The notes under the pieces: model-generated
The model's input: the letters and a program-made list of their open reading frames with translations, nothing else
What the model was told of the DNA's origin: nothing
Database searches by the model: none
Assembly: GCA_903917345.1 (NCBI GenBank)
Contig: CAIXAE010000023.1
Span: 1 to 64,000, forward strand
DNA: 64,000 nucleotides
Reading direction: 5' to 3'
Source: an uncultured Methylococcaceae bacterium
Lineage (GTDB): Bacteria > Pseudomonadota > Gammaproteobacteria > Methylococcales > Methylomonadaceae
Made by a program: the position numbers and the translations under genes
Shown here: positions 9,106 through 16,499 of the stretch, one piece after another
Layout: the number at the start of each line of letters is the position of its first letter
How positions within the stretch are numbered: position 1 is the stretch's first letter

Positions 9106-9184
9106 ATCTACATGTACACATAGATGTCTACGCCTACCCACTTAGACTGTGTCCCAACTTAAGTTGATAGCCGATGTGTACATG
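9106..9184. repeat. Nested palindromes between convergent sucD and miaA
   Basis: CATGTACACAT (9111-9121) and ATGTGTACATG (9174-9184) form a perfect 11-bp inverted repeat enclosing a second palindrome CAACTTAAGTTG (9155-9166). ATCTA/TAGAT (9106-9110, 9121-9125) pairs around the left arm. There is no clear T-run, so a role as bidirectional terminator is only possible. It might also be a remnant of a small mobile element. Confidence 0.6.
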
Positions 9185-9224
9185 CGAAGAGATTCATCAA
9201 AATAGATAATAAAGTTTAAGGTAT

Positions 9225-10202
9225 TTAAGCGTCCATCTGGGTCTTTAAATACGCTAATACTTGCGGTACTAAATCTACTTGCCCCGTTTCAAATTGCTTT
9301 GCATCCGTTTCTCTGCGTAACCAAGTAAACTGACGTTTTGCTAATTGTCGTGTAGCAATAATAGCTTTTTCAGTCATCGTCTCTAAATCATCCTCACCTT
9401 GAAGATAAGACCAGGCTTGCCGATAACCTACCGCTCTAATAGAGGTCATCTTTTCATTTAAGTCGCCTCGCTCATAAAGCTTTTTAACCTCTTCCATAAA
9501 ACCTTGTTCAAGCATTAGATGAAAGCGATGGGCGATAATATCATGCAAAACTTTTCGGTCAGCAGGTGCGATAATCAATTTGATAACTTGATACGGTAGA
9601 ACATCGGCCTCATCTTGTACAAAGAAATCAGATAAGGCTCTGCCGCTAATTTCATAAACTTCCAAAGCCCGTTGCACGCGTTGTGGGTCATTAGGATGAA
9701 TTCTGGCGGCGGCAAGCGGATCAACTGCGGCGAGTCTATTATGAAGAGATGCTTTGCCAAAGTTTTCTAATTCTAAATCTAACTGCGCTCTAATGTCAGG
9801 ATTGGCTGGAGGTAATACGGCTAGGCCATTGAGTAAGGCATTGAAATACAACATGGTACCGCCAACTAAAATGGGTAATTTGCCGCGTTGCGTAATATCT
9901 GCCATTAAAGCCAGTGTTTGGCTTCTAAACTGGCCAGTTGAATAGGATTCAGACGCATCAATAATGTCGATAAGATGATGCGGAATGCCGCCTCGTTGAG
10001 CTAGCGTCGGCTTTGCCGTGCCAATATCCATGCCTCTGTATACCAACGCAGAATCGACACTGATAATTTCTCCATTCAGCATTTGAGCTAAGTTAACCGC
10101 AAGAGCTGATTTACCGGAAGCGGTGGGGCCCATTAATATAATAACTGGCGGTAATGAACATGTCGGAGCGGAAGACAAAGTAAAGTGTGAAGAAGTAGCC
10201 AT
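9225..10202 (-). CDS. miaA: MiaA, tRNA dimethylallyltransferase
   Basis: 325-residue enzyme that adds an isopentenyl group from DMAPP to N6 of A37 in tRNAs reading codons beginning with U. P-loop GPTASGKS (about 25-32), DSALVYRGMDIGTAKP (substrate and tRNA binding), GGTMLYF and the C-terminal TRQLAKRQFTWLR segment are all present. The first ~18 residues are a variable extension. Lies 17 bases downstream of mutL on the same strand, an arrangement (mutL-miaA) conserved in gammaproteobacteria. hfq, which often follows, is absent here. Confidence 0.95.
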   Translation of the reverse strand: MATSSHFTLSSAPTCSLPPVIILMGPTASGKSALAVNLAQMLNGEIISVDSALVYRGMDIGTAKPTLAQRGGIPHHLIDIIDASESYSTGQFRSQTLALMADITQRGKLPILVGGTMLYFNALLNGLAVLPPANPDIRAQLDLELENFGKASLHNRLAAVDPLAAARIHPNDPQRVQRALEVYEISGRALSDFFVQDEADVLPYQVIKLIIAPADRKVLHDIIAHRFHLMLEQGFMEEVKKLYERGDLNEKMTSIRAVGYRQAWSYLQGEDDLETMTEKAIIATRQLAKRQFTWLRRETDAKQFETGQVDLVPQVLAYLKTQMDA

Positions 10203-10219
10203 GTAAAAGTTATTTTCTG

Positions 10220-12037
10220 TTACTGCCCACGCAGAAAGAATTTATCTAAATCTTGAGTTGATAATTCAATCCAAGTGGGTCTGCCATGATTGCATTGGCC
10301 GATGCGTTCGGTTTGTTCCATATCCCGCAATAAGGCATTCATTTCATCAATACTCAAACGCCGATGTGCACGTATCGAACCATGACAAGCCATAGACGCT
10401 AAAATAGAGTTAGTATGTTCTTCAATGCGTTGACTGACACCATTAACCGCTAAATCAGCCAATACATCTCTCACTAACTGTTCTTTATCCACATTGCGTA
10501 ACAAAGCGGGTGATGCGCGGAGTATTAAGGCTTCAGGGCCAGAACGCGTAATCTCAAAACCAAGTTGCGTAAAAAACGCTTGTTCTTGCTCCGCTAAATC
10601 AGCTTCTGCTGCCGTTACATTGAGTTTAATAGGTAACAATAATGGCTGACTAGGGATAGCCCCTTCAGCATGTTGCTGCTTTAAGCGCTCATAAGTGACG
10701 CGTTCATGTGCCGCATGCGTATCCACTAAAATAATGCCAGTCGCTGTTTCCGCTAAGATATAAATATTGTGTAAATGCGCAATGGCGTAGCCCAATGGCG
10801 GGGTAACAGGTGCAGGATCAGGTGTTAAATCTTCGGTTGAGTAGGCCGGCGTTTCTTGATACAACTTTGCATAGGCTTTAATCGATTCACCAACAGAATA
10901 GGGTAATGAACTTTGCTGTGCCGGTCTTGGATTATAAGATGACTGTCTATTTAAACTCCCTCCCATACTAAACGAAGTCTGAGAGCTAGGCTCATATTCC
11001 AAAGTTTCTGCTTCTAAAACAGTAACCGTTTGCCCCGGTCTTACATCAGCTAGAGACCGATGCAATGCAGAGAATAAAAAATCATGCACTAAGCGTCCTT
11101 CTCTAAAGCGCACTTCTGTTTTAGCAGGATGCGCATTAACATCCACTAAAGTGGGATCTAACGTTAGATATAAAACAAAGACCGGATGTCTGCCATGGTA
11201 CAGCACATCTTGATACGCTTGCTTAACCGCATGGGACACTAACTTATCTTTAACAAGTCTGCCATTTACGTAAAAGAATTGCATGTCTTGTTGGCTACGC
11301 GAAAAGGTCGGTAAGCCTACCCAACCACTCAGTTGCAAGCCAGAGGCAGAATAATCGATAGTCACTGAATTTTTAATAAACTCGGGCCCGCAAATGTCTG
11401 CGACTCGCTGTTCTTGGGCAGATGCTTCGTGGGCTTGTCTTAGGTTTAAGACTTCTTTTTGATTATGCGTTAACACAAAACTGATATCAAAACGACTTAA
11501 AGCCATGCGCTTGATGAGTGTCTCAATATGGGCAAATTCGGTTTTTTCGGCTTTTAAAAACTTGCGTCTAGCCGGGGTGTTATAAAACAAATCTTGCACA
11601 TCCACTGTGGTACCTAAGGGATGCGGATCGGGTTGTGGGTCAAAGTTTTTTTCAGTACCATCGGCACATACAGACCAAGCGCATTCTGCATCAGCCGTGC
11701 GGGATATTAACGTCAGTCTGGCTACAGAACTGATACTAGGCAAAGCCTCGCCTCTAAACCCCATGCTAGCCACTTGTTCTAAATCTTGCAAACTAGCAAT
11801 CTTGCTGGTGGCATGTCTTGATAAAGCTAAAGGTAAATCTTCTTTATCAATGCCGCAACCATCATCCCTAATTTTAATTAATCGGGCTCCACCTTGTTCA
11901 ATATCAATAATAATTTGTTGTGCGCCGGCATCAAAACAGTTTTCGACTAATTCTTTAACCACAGAGGAAGGTCGTTCTACTACCTCGCCCGCGGCAATTT
12001 GGTTAACTAATTGAATAGGAAGTGAATGGATGCGCAT
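10220..12037 (-). CDS. mutL: MutL, DNA mismatch repair protein (endonuclease type)
   Basis: 605 residues. N-terminal GHKL ATPase with IAAGEVVERPSSVVKELVEN, DDGCGI and MGFRGEAL. A proline- and serine-rich linker lies at about 340-415. The C-terminal dimerisation domain contains DTHAAHERVTYE, which fits the metal-binding endonuclease motif DQHA(x2)E(x4)E. ACHGSIRAH, CNHGRPTW and the final FFLRG also match the endonuclease group. This implies a nicking MutL as in methyl-independent repair, not the MutH-dependent E. coli type. The start at 12037 follows no strong ribosome site. Divergent from rhlE, and first of a mutL-miaA pair. Confidence 0.95.
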   Translation of the reverse strand: MRIHSLPIQLVNQIAAGEVVERPSSVVKELVENCFDAGAQQIIIDIEQGGARLIKIRDDGCGIDKEDLPLALSRHATSKIASLQDLEQVASMGFRGEALPSISSVARLTLISRTADAECAWSVCADGTEKNFDPQPDPHPLGTTVDVQDLFYNTPARRKFLKAEKTEFAHIETLIKRMALSRFDISFVLTHNQKEVLNLRQAHEASAQEQRVADICGPEFIKNSVTIDYSASGLQLSGWVGLPTFSRSQQDMQFFYVNGRLVKDKLVSHAVKQAYQDVLYHGRHPVFVLYLTLDPTLVDVNAHPAKTEVRFREGRLVHDFLFSALHRSLADVRPGQTVTVLEAETLEYEPSSQTSFSMGGSLNRQSSYNPRPAQQSSLPYSVGESIKAYAKLYQETPAYSTEDLTPDPAPVTPPLGYAIAHLHNIYILAETATGIILVDTHAAHERVTYERLKQQHAEGAIPSQPLLLPIKLNVTAAEADLAEQEQAFFTQLGFEITRSGPEALILRASPALLRNVDKEQLVRDVLADLAVNGVSQRIEEHTNSILASMACHGSIRAHRRLSIDEMNALLRDMEQTERIGQCNHGRPTWIELSTQDLDKFFLRGQ

Positions 12038-12239
12038 GTGAGTGGAGATGTTTTAAATGATTGCGGAAATTATACCTTAGATATAAAAGCGCAATTGTCC
12101 AAAGCAAAAATTAGGGACTAAATTTAGCGGATTAAACCTAGTTATAAAACACGAGATCTTAGAGTGTGGGTAATTTTGCTTACAGTAACGGACTTTAACG
12201 ATTAAAAGTTGATTAGTTGCAAAGAGTTGCAGTCGGTAC

Positions 12240-12248
12240 TGGTATAAT
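12240..12248 (+). promoter_or_regulatory. Extended -10 promoter of rhlE
   Basis: TGGTATAAT at 12240-12248 is an extended -10 (TGnTATAAT) with only a poor -35 at the expected distance (TTGCAA lies 20 bases upstream). It would give a leader of about 65 bases before the rhlE ATG. The rest of the gap 12038-12321 shows nothing else I can support. Confidence 0.6.
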
Positions 12249-12270
12249 GTCCGTCTTTGTCGCTTAGTTT

Positions 12271-12295
12271 AAACATCCAATGTTTTATGATGTTT
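12271..12295 (+). promoter_or_regulatory. Hairpin in the rhlE leader
   Basis: AAACATC (12271-12277) pairs perfectly with GATGTTT (12289-12295), in the 5' leader 26 bases before the start codon. It could be a structure that the helicase itself or temperature affects; no direct evidence. Confidence 0.4.
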
Positions 12296-12321
12296 GAATG
12301 ATATTTACCAGAGGTTTTTAG

Positions 12322-13638
12322 ATGTCTTTTGTTCAACTCGGCTTAATCGAGGAACTCCTTAAGGCGGTAGCTGATCAAGGCTATACCACGCCAACTCCCA
12401 TACAACAAAAAGCAATCCCGCTTATTATAGAAGGTAGGGATGTTTTAGCCGGTGCGCAAACCGGTACCGGTAAAACTGCTAGTTTTACTTTGCCTTTATT
12501 GCAGCGTTTAGTTGCTACTCATAATCCTGAGCAAAATCCACGTCGTGTCCGCGCTTTAATATTAGTGCCTACGCGGGAATTGGCGGCGCAAGTTTATGAG
12601 AATGTGCTGGCTTATAGCAAATACTTGCCCTTGCAGGTTCAATCTGTCGTCGGTGGTGCGAGTGTAGGCATGCAAACCCGTGACCTAAAACGCGGCTGTG
12701 ATATTATCGTGGCAACGCCAGGGCGCTTAATTGATCATGTTAATCAACGCCATATTAATCTATCCAATATAGAAGTCTTGGTGCTAGACGAAGCAGATAG
12801 AATGTTGGATATGGGCTTTATGCCGGATATTAAACAGATTATGACGCTGGCGCCTAAAAAGCGTCAAAGCTTATTGTTTTCTGCAACTGTGCCCAATGCG
12901 ATTAAATCTTTAGCTAGCCAGTTATTAAATAACCCCATAGAAGTCGAAGTGGCTAAGCAAAATGCGACGGCCGAAAATGTTACAGAGTTGGTGTACGGTA
13001 TTGGACGTGAGTATAAACGCGAATTAATCTCGTATTTGATTGGTAGTAATAATTGGAAACAAGTGCTGATTTTTGTGCGTACTAAGCACGGTGCTGATCG
13101 TCTTGAGAAACAACTAATAGAAGATGGCATCCGCACGGCAGCTTTGCATGGCGATAAAACTCAAGGTGCGCGTAATAAAGCCTTAGAACAGTTTAAAACC
13201 GGTAAAGTGTCCGCTTTAGTGGCGACAGATATTGCGGCGCGCGGTTTAGATATTGATGATTTACCGCATGTGATTAACTTTGATTTACCGCAAGTGCCAG
13301 AAGATTATATCCATCGTATTGGTCGTACCGGTAGAGCCGGATCAAGTGGCGCGGCTATCTCATTAGTGTGCCCAGAAGAAGCTTGGCAGTTAGTGGAAAT
13401 AGAAAAACTACTTAAACGTCACATTCCACGGGTAGAAGATACCGGCTATGAACCGGTGTCTTTAAAAGTGATGGATGCCCCTAAAAAGAATGCGCCTAGT
13501 GCTAATGGTAAAAAAGATTTTCGGCATACCAAAAAACCAGGGGCTAAGGCAGCAAAAGCGCCTGCTGGCAGAGGTGCTGGGGGTCAACGAGCGGATTCTA
13601 GAGGTAAAGGACGATCTAATTCTAGAGGTAAATCTTAA
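12322..13638 (+). CDS. rhlE: RhlE-type DEAD-box RNA helicase
   Basis: 438 residues. Ordered helicase motifs: Q motif region TPTPIQQKAIP, motif I AQTGTGKT (about 50-57), PTRELA, VATPGRLID, DEAD in VLDEADRML (about 155-163), SAT, LVATDIAARGLDID and HRIGRTGR. After residue ~380 comes a basic, Gly/Arg/Ser-rich tail typical of RhlE-group proteins and used to bind RNA. These enzymes remodel ribosomal precursors or help RNA decay in the cold. The ribosome site is a weak AGAGG. Transcribed alone, with a promoter and leader hairpin upstream and a stem-loop 38 bases downstream. Confidence 0.9.
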   Translation: MSFVQLGLIEELLKAVADQGYTTPTPIQQKAIPLIIEGRDVLAGAQTGTGKTASFTLPLLQRLVATHNPEQNPRRVRALILVPTRELAAQVYENVLAYSKYLPLQVQSVVGGASVGMQTRDLKRGCDIIVATPGRLIDHVNQRHINLSNIEVLVLDEADRMLDMGFMPDIKQIMTLAPKKRQSLLFSATVPNAIKSLASQLLNNPIEVEVAKQNATAENVTELVYGIGREYKRELISYLIGSNNWKQVLIFVRTKHGADRLEKQLIEDGIRTAALHGDKTQGARNKALEQFKTGKVSALVATDIAARGLDIDDLPHVINFDLPQVPEDYIHRIGRTGRAGSSGAAISLVCPEEAWQLVEIEKLLKRHIPRVEDTGYEPVSLKVMDAPKKNAPSANGKKDFRHTKKPGAKAAKAPAGRGAGGQRADSRGKGRSNSRGKS

Positions 13639-13676
13639 AACAAAACTGATTAATGTTGAGTTGTTGTTTTTAAACA

Positions 13677-13707
13677 CTCAGGCTTAATTAATAAGATTAA
13701 GCCTGAG
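13677..13707 (+). terminator. Stem-loop after rhlE
   Basis: CTCAGGCTTAAT (13677-13688) pairs with ATTAAGCCTGAG (13696-13707), a perfect 12-bp stem with a 7-base loop. Only a weak T-rich tail follows on plus, and the minus side is also weak, so it may end rhlE and the convergent gene imperfectly. Confidence 0.6.
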
Positions 13708-13771
13708 ATTGTTAATAGTTACATCGTTAATCAAACAATCAGATGCTATGTCAAATAGGCGTAGATGTTTA

Positions 13772-14467
13772 TTAATTGCCAACGGCGACACTAATCACAT
13801 CACTCCATTGCCCCACTTGGGCATCGTGGTAATGGTAAATAGCCTTATATTTCCAAGCGGCACTGGTCCCTATAGGGGGCAAAGGTGAGGCATCTGGGGT
13901 ATTGGGTTCGGTGTTCATCGTCAGTAACACAAAATTAGCGCCATCACCGCGATCAACCCATATTTCAATAGCGGTAGCATCCCCTTTAGTCCAGACAATA
14001 GTGGGGTGCCCTGCGTTATTTTGTAAGCTTAAAATGGGTTTCCATGTAGAAGGATCAATCGGGCTATGCGTACCCACCAACCATAAGTCTTGGCCAATAG
14101 CCGCCGTATAGTTTTTGTTGGTTTTAATGCGCGCCACTAACTTAGATAAGCGCGGAATAATACCCGGCACAACGGCCGCAGGTGTCGGTAAAACTAATAA
14201 AGGCGCCACTGGCCATGCGGCAGTAGAAAAGCCAAGAACACCATCGCGTGATAGATTTTTATATTCAGTCCATGCTTGCCCATACGCTTGCATATCGAAC
14301 ATAGATTGGAGTGTGTATCTAAAGCTCAGTGCATCCGCTAAGACACCTGCGATATCCTCAGCGCTAATGGCGAGTACGGTTTGATATTGGGTTAGATTAT
14401 TGGCTAAATGATCTAGTAAGTCAGCTTTGCCGCTGTCATTAGTCGGCATATAGTAAGTCGTGCTCAT
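13772..14467 (-). CDS. Unknown protein with a possible C-terminal fibronectin III-like domain
   Basis: 231 residues without signal peptide or membrane span. N-terminal half is alpha-helical and begins MSTTYYMPTNDSGKADLL; a central Pro/Val-rich stretch (APLLVLPTPAAVVPG, about 86-100) links it to a C-terminal beta-rich part. That part has TIVWTKGDATAIEIWVDRG and AIYHYHDAQVGQWSDVISV, a pattern like fibronectin type III domains. Similar proteins occur scattered in many bacteria without known function. Higher GC than the flanking gap, single gene, followed by no terminator I can see. A structural or surface-binding role is only a guess. Confidence 0.75.
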   Translation of the reverse strand: MSTTYYMPTNDSGKADLLDHLANNLTQYQTVLAISAEDIAGVLADALSFRYTLQSMFDMQAYGQAWTEYKNLSRDGVLGFSTAAWPVAPLLVLPTPAAVVPGIIPRLSKLVARIKTNKNYTAAIGQDLWLVGTHSPIDPSTWKPILSLQNNAGHPTIVWTKGDATAIEIWVDRGDGANFVLLTMNTEPNTPDASPLPPIGTSAAWKYKAIYHYHDAQVGQWSDVISVAVGN

Positions 14468-14833
14468 CGGTAATATCCTTAGAAAAGGGGCGTGCTATAC
14501 AAGAGTGGGCAGCTTAAAAGAGATAAACTGCAAAGAGGTGCCCATGTTTCTAAGGCCTTACGATGCATCCAGCCGAACATAAATCGTAATAGTGACTAAC
14601 GAGCTCACTCTAACACGTTATTTAAGCTCTAGTGTTAATTATAATTCAACTCTGCGCTTTTAATGGTTAAGCTGATGATTCTAATGGGTGTGTTTGGAAG
14701 TTATTCCGTATCTTTGGAGGCTTGATAAAGTGGTTAGGGATACTTGAGAGACGTCTCTGCTACAACTTAAGGCGATTTGTGCTGTTTAGTATGGAGTCTC
14801 AACGACTCGTTAACACGGTTCCACACTCTGTTG

Positions 14834-14862
14834 ACACATCTCGCAACCTTTGCGAGATGTGT
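14834..14862. repeat. Perfect 13-bp hairpin with 3-base loop
   Basis: ACACATCTCGCAA (14834-14846), loop CCT, TTGCGAGATGTGT (14850-14862). It has no T-run on either strand, so it is not an obvious terminator. It lies about 57 bases left of the 21-bp array and shares its word content. Confidence 0.75.
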
Positions 14863-14918
14863 TGAGCATATCGCTACACGCCATAAGAATATGTCGGCTT
14901 AAATTGTATGATGGCGAG

Positions 14919-15044
14919 ACCTGTCGCAAGGCTTGCTAACCCTGTCTCAGACTACTCGACACGTGTCAGCAATTGCTCAAACCTTGTCAACAGATGCTCG
15001 AGACATGACGTCAGAGGGTTGAACCGTGTTATGAGAGTCGAGAC
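14919..15044. repeat. Tandem array of six degenerate 21-bp units
   Basis: Six consecutive units of exactly 21 bases begin at 14919, 14940, 14961, 14982, 15003 and 15024. Positions 2 (C), 4 (T), 5 (G) and 20 (A) are identical in all six; positions 6, 7 and 11 agree in five. The rough consensus is CnTGTCnnCAGATGCTCGA. Units alternate A and C in the first base, which suggests a 42-bp higher period. The unit is two helical turns. Reading frames through it are not convincing coding sequence. It lies about 460 bases upstream of the XRE start, on the far side of that gene's 3' end. Confidence 0.75.
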
Positions 15045-15102
15045 ACGCTGTAAAATAGTAATAGTTGGTGGGGCGGGGTCATCAATTAAAGTTAGTTTTG
15101 AA

Positions 15103-15528
15103 CTATTCTGAAGACTGATTGGCTCTTGATTTCTGTCCTAAATAATCGCAACATTGTTTCAAAATAGTACGAACAAAGGTTTTATCTGAAGCGCTTAGAT
15201 CAGATATCCAAGATGTAAAAATTAATGCATCGTCATCAGCCATTTTTGGTTGCTCGGCTAACAAGTCAGCCACGGTAACCAACAATAAATCCGCTAATTT
15301 CTCAAGTGTACCTAGTGAAGGCAAATGTTTGCCTCGCTCAAATCTAGATAACGTTTCTGGCTCAATGCCCATTTTTTCAGCTAATTGCGCCTGGGTTAGA
15401 CCAAGTTCTCGCCGCCGATTCGAAATGTTTTTTGATAAACGTACTCCTATCGATTCTTGCGTTGAACTTGCTTTGTCTAATGGTGAAGTGTCTTTATCGG
15501 TCATAAATGTCGTATTTAAATTCGACAT
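15103..15528 (-). CDS. XRE-family transcriptional regulator
   Basis: Small cytoplasmic DNA-binding protein. A helix-turn-helix of the Cro/C1 type occupies about residues 27-80 (LGLTQAQLAEKMGIEPETLSRFERG), followed by about 55 residues without a recognised domain. Starts at 15528 (MSNLN) or 15504 (MTDKD) are both possible; 15555 is unlikely. A 22-bp near-palindrome covers 15507-15528, so autoregulation is plausible, and if the promoter is just upstream the shorter start may be the real one. Single gene beside the RiPP-like island, divergent from its first gene, which would suit a regulator of that island; inference only. Confidence 0.85.
   Translation of the reverse strand: MSNLNTTFMTDKDTSPLDKASSTQESIGVRLSKNISNRRRELGLTQAQLAEKMGIEPETLSRFERGKHLPSLGTLEKLADLLLVTVADLLAEQPKMADDDALIFTSWISDLSASDKTFVRTILKQCCDYLGQKSRANQSSE
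15507..15528. promoter_or_regulatory. 22-bp near-palindrome over the XRE start (candidate operator)
   Basis: ATGTCG-T-ATTTAAAT-T-CGACAT is symmetric except for one base pair (T opposite T). XRE regulators commonly bind such dyads over their own promoter. The TATATAT just upstream on the minus strand could be a -10. Confidence 0.55.
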
Positions 15529-15713
15529 ATATAGTTGACCTAAAAATAGTTTCATGAAAGAATCTGATATGTTGTTTTAAGAAGCAACAAATTATGCTGA
15601 TAAGTTGTGATCTGGCTGAGCAAATATATATTGGCTACTTCTACCTATGTTTTGATAACAATCTAATTTAAATAGAAAAATTTACTGCAATAACCAATTA
15701 AAAAAGAGGATTC

Positions 15714-16481
15714 ATGAAGAAGGCAATATTAGTTGTATTAGTTTTACTTAATTCGCTATTAATTGGTTGTAGTGTTGTTAAAACACCAGAAATTTCGGCA
15801 GTTAATCAAGAAGAGGGACTACTCAATTTATCTTACAGATACAGATCGTATCAAGTCCCTAAAGTCAACGTGGATGAGGCACAAGGTAAAGCTTCTGTGC
15901 AATGCTCAAGATGGGGCTTTTTAGCAGGAACCCAAAATGAAGGCCAATCTACTACTTGTGTGGAATATACCCAAAATCAACAAAGTTGTTTAGAGAACGA
16001 AGTCTCAATTAGGTTTAAATGTGGTTTGAGTCTTGAACAAAAAGCGGCTAAAGAGGCTAAGCGTCAAGAACAATTAAAACAAGAAGCAGTTCGACAAGAG
16101 CAAGCTAATAAAGAGGCGGCGGCAAGATCAGCAAATAATAGAAAAGAAAATGTAGATAAGACGAGTTGGTGTGCTAGCTCAACATTAGCGATGTCCGTTT
16201 TAATGGGTAAATTAGGCGAGCAAGATCTTAAATCTAAATTTGAAGGTTACTCGTTGGTTATGGCTAAAACTTCAATGGAATTAGGCTCAAATATAGGGCT
16301 AACAAATAAAGAGTTAGTGGCTATCAACCAAAAAAATACCAAATTAGTAGCTAATGGGATGCGAGGTAAAACAGCAGTCGGTATGAATGATTATTTAAAT
16401 GAAAATGTACATATCTGCACCAATTTGATTAAAGCTGATGATGAAGTGCATACCTTAGTCCAAAAATATACCAACCAATAA
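15714..16481 (+). CDS. Unknown lipoprotein, N-terminus resembling YecR-like lipoproteins
   Basis: 255 residues with a lipoprotein signal peptide: hydrophobic 4-18 and lipobox LIGC (C19). The region 30-105 (GLLNLSYRYRS, ASVQCSRWGF, TTCVEY, CLENE, RFKCG) has paired cysteines and resembles YecR-like lipoproteins, but I am not sure. Next comes a charged coiled-coil-like stretch (about 118-150, rich in K, E, Q, A), then a C-terminal helical domain with two more cysteines (WCASS, HICTN). AGAGGA ribosome site upstream. The radical SAM gene starts 18 bases after its stop with no ribosome site of its own, so the two are probably coupled. Confidence 0.75.
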   Translation: MKKAILVVLVLLNSLLIGCSVVKTPEISAVNQEEGLLNLSYRYRSYQVPKVNVDEAQGKASVQCSRWGFLAGTQNEGQSTTCVEYTQNQQSCLENEVSIRFKCGLSLEQKAAKEAKRQEQLKQEAVRQEQANKEAAARSANNRKENVDKTSWCASSTLAMSVLMGKLGEQDLKSKFEGYSLVMAKTSMELGSNIGLTNKELVAINQKNTKLVANGMRGKTAVGMNDYLNENVHICTNLIKADDEVHTLVQKYTNQ

Positions 16482-16499
16482 CTAATAATCTTCATATTT

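Larger units (their letters stand above)
14468..15102. other. 635-base gene-free stretch with hairpins and a tandem array
   Basis: No credible gene on either strand. It holds the palindrome AGAGACGTCTCT (14748-14759), GAGTCTCAACGACTC (14794-14808), a perfect 13-bp hairpin at 14834-14862 and the 21-bp array at 14919-15044. The words CTC, GAC, TGTTG and GAGA recur through 14740-15050, so the array may extend upstream in a more worn form. The left third (14468-14740) shows nothing. Confidence 0.6.

Noticed and set aside
14919-15044. CRISPR array
   Set aside because: Units are directly adjacent, degenerate and only 21 bp; no constant repeat with unique spacers, and no cas gene in the window. The same holds for 60371-60580.
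14908-15111. 67-codon ORF on plus through the 21-bp array
   Set aside because: Composition is odd (R, V, S, N, C rich) and reflects the 7-codon period of the repeat; no ribosome site, no homology pattern.
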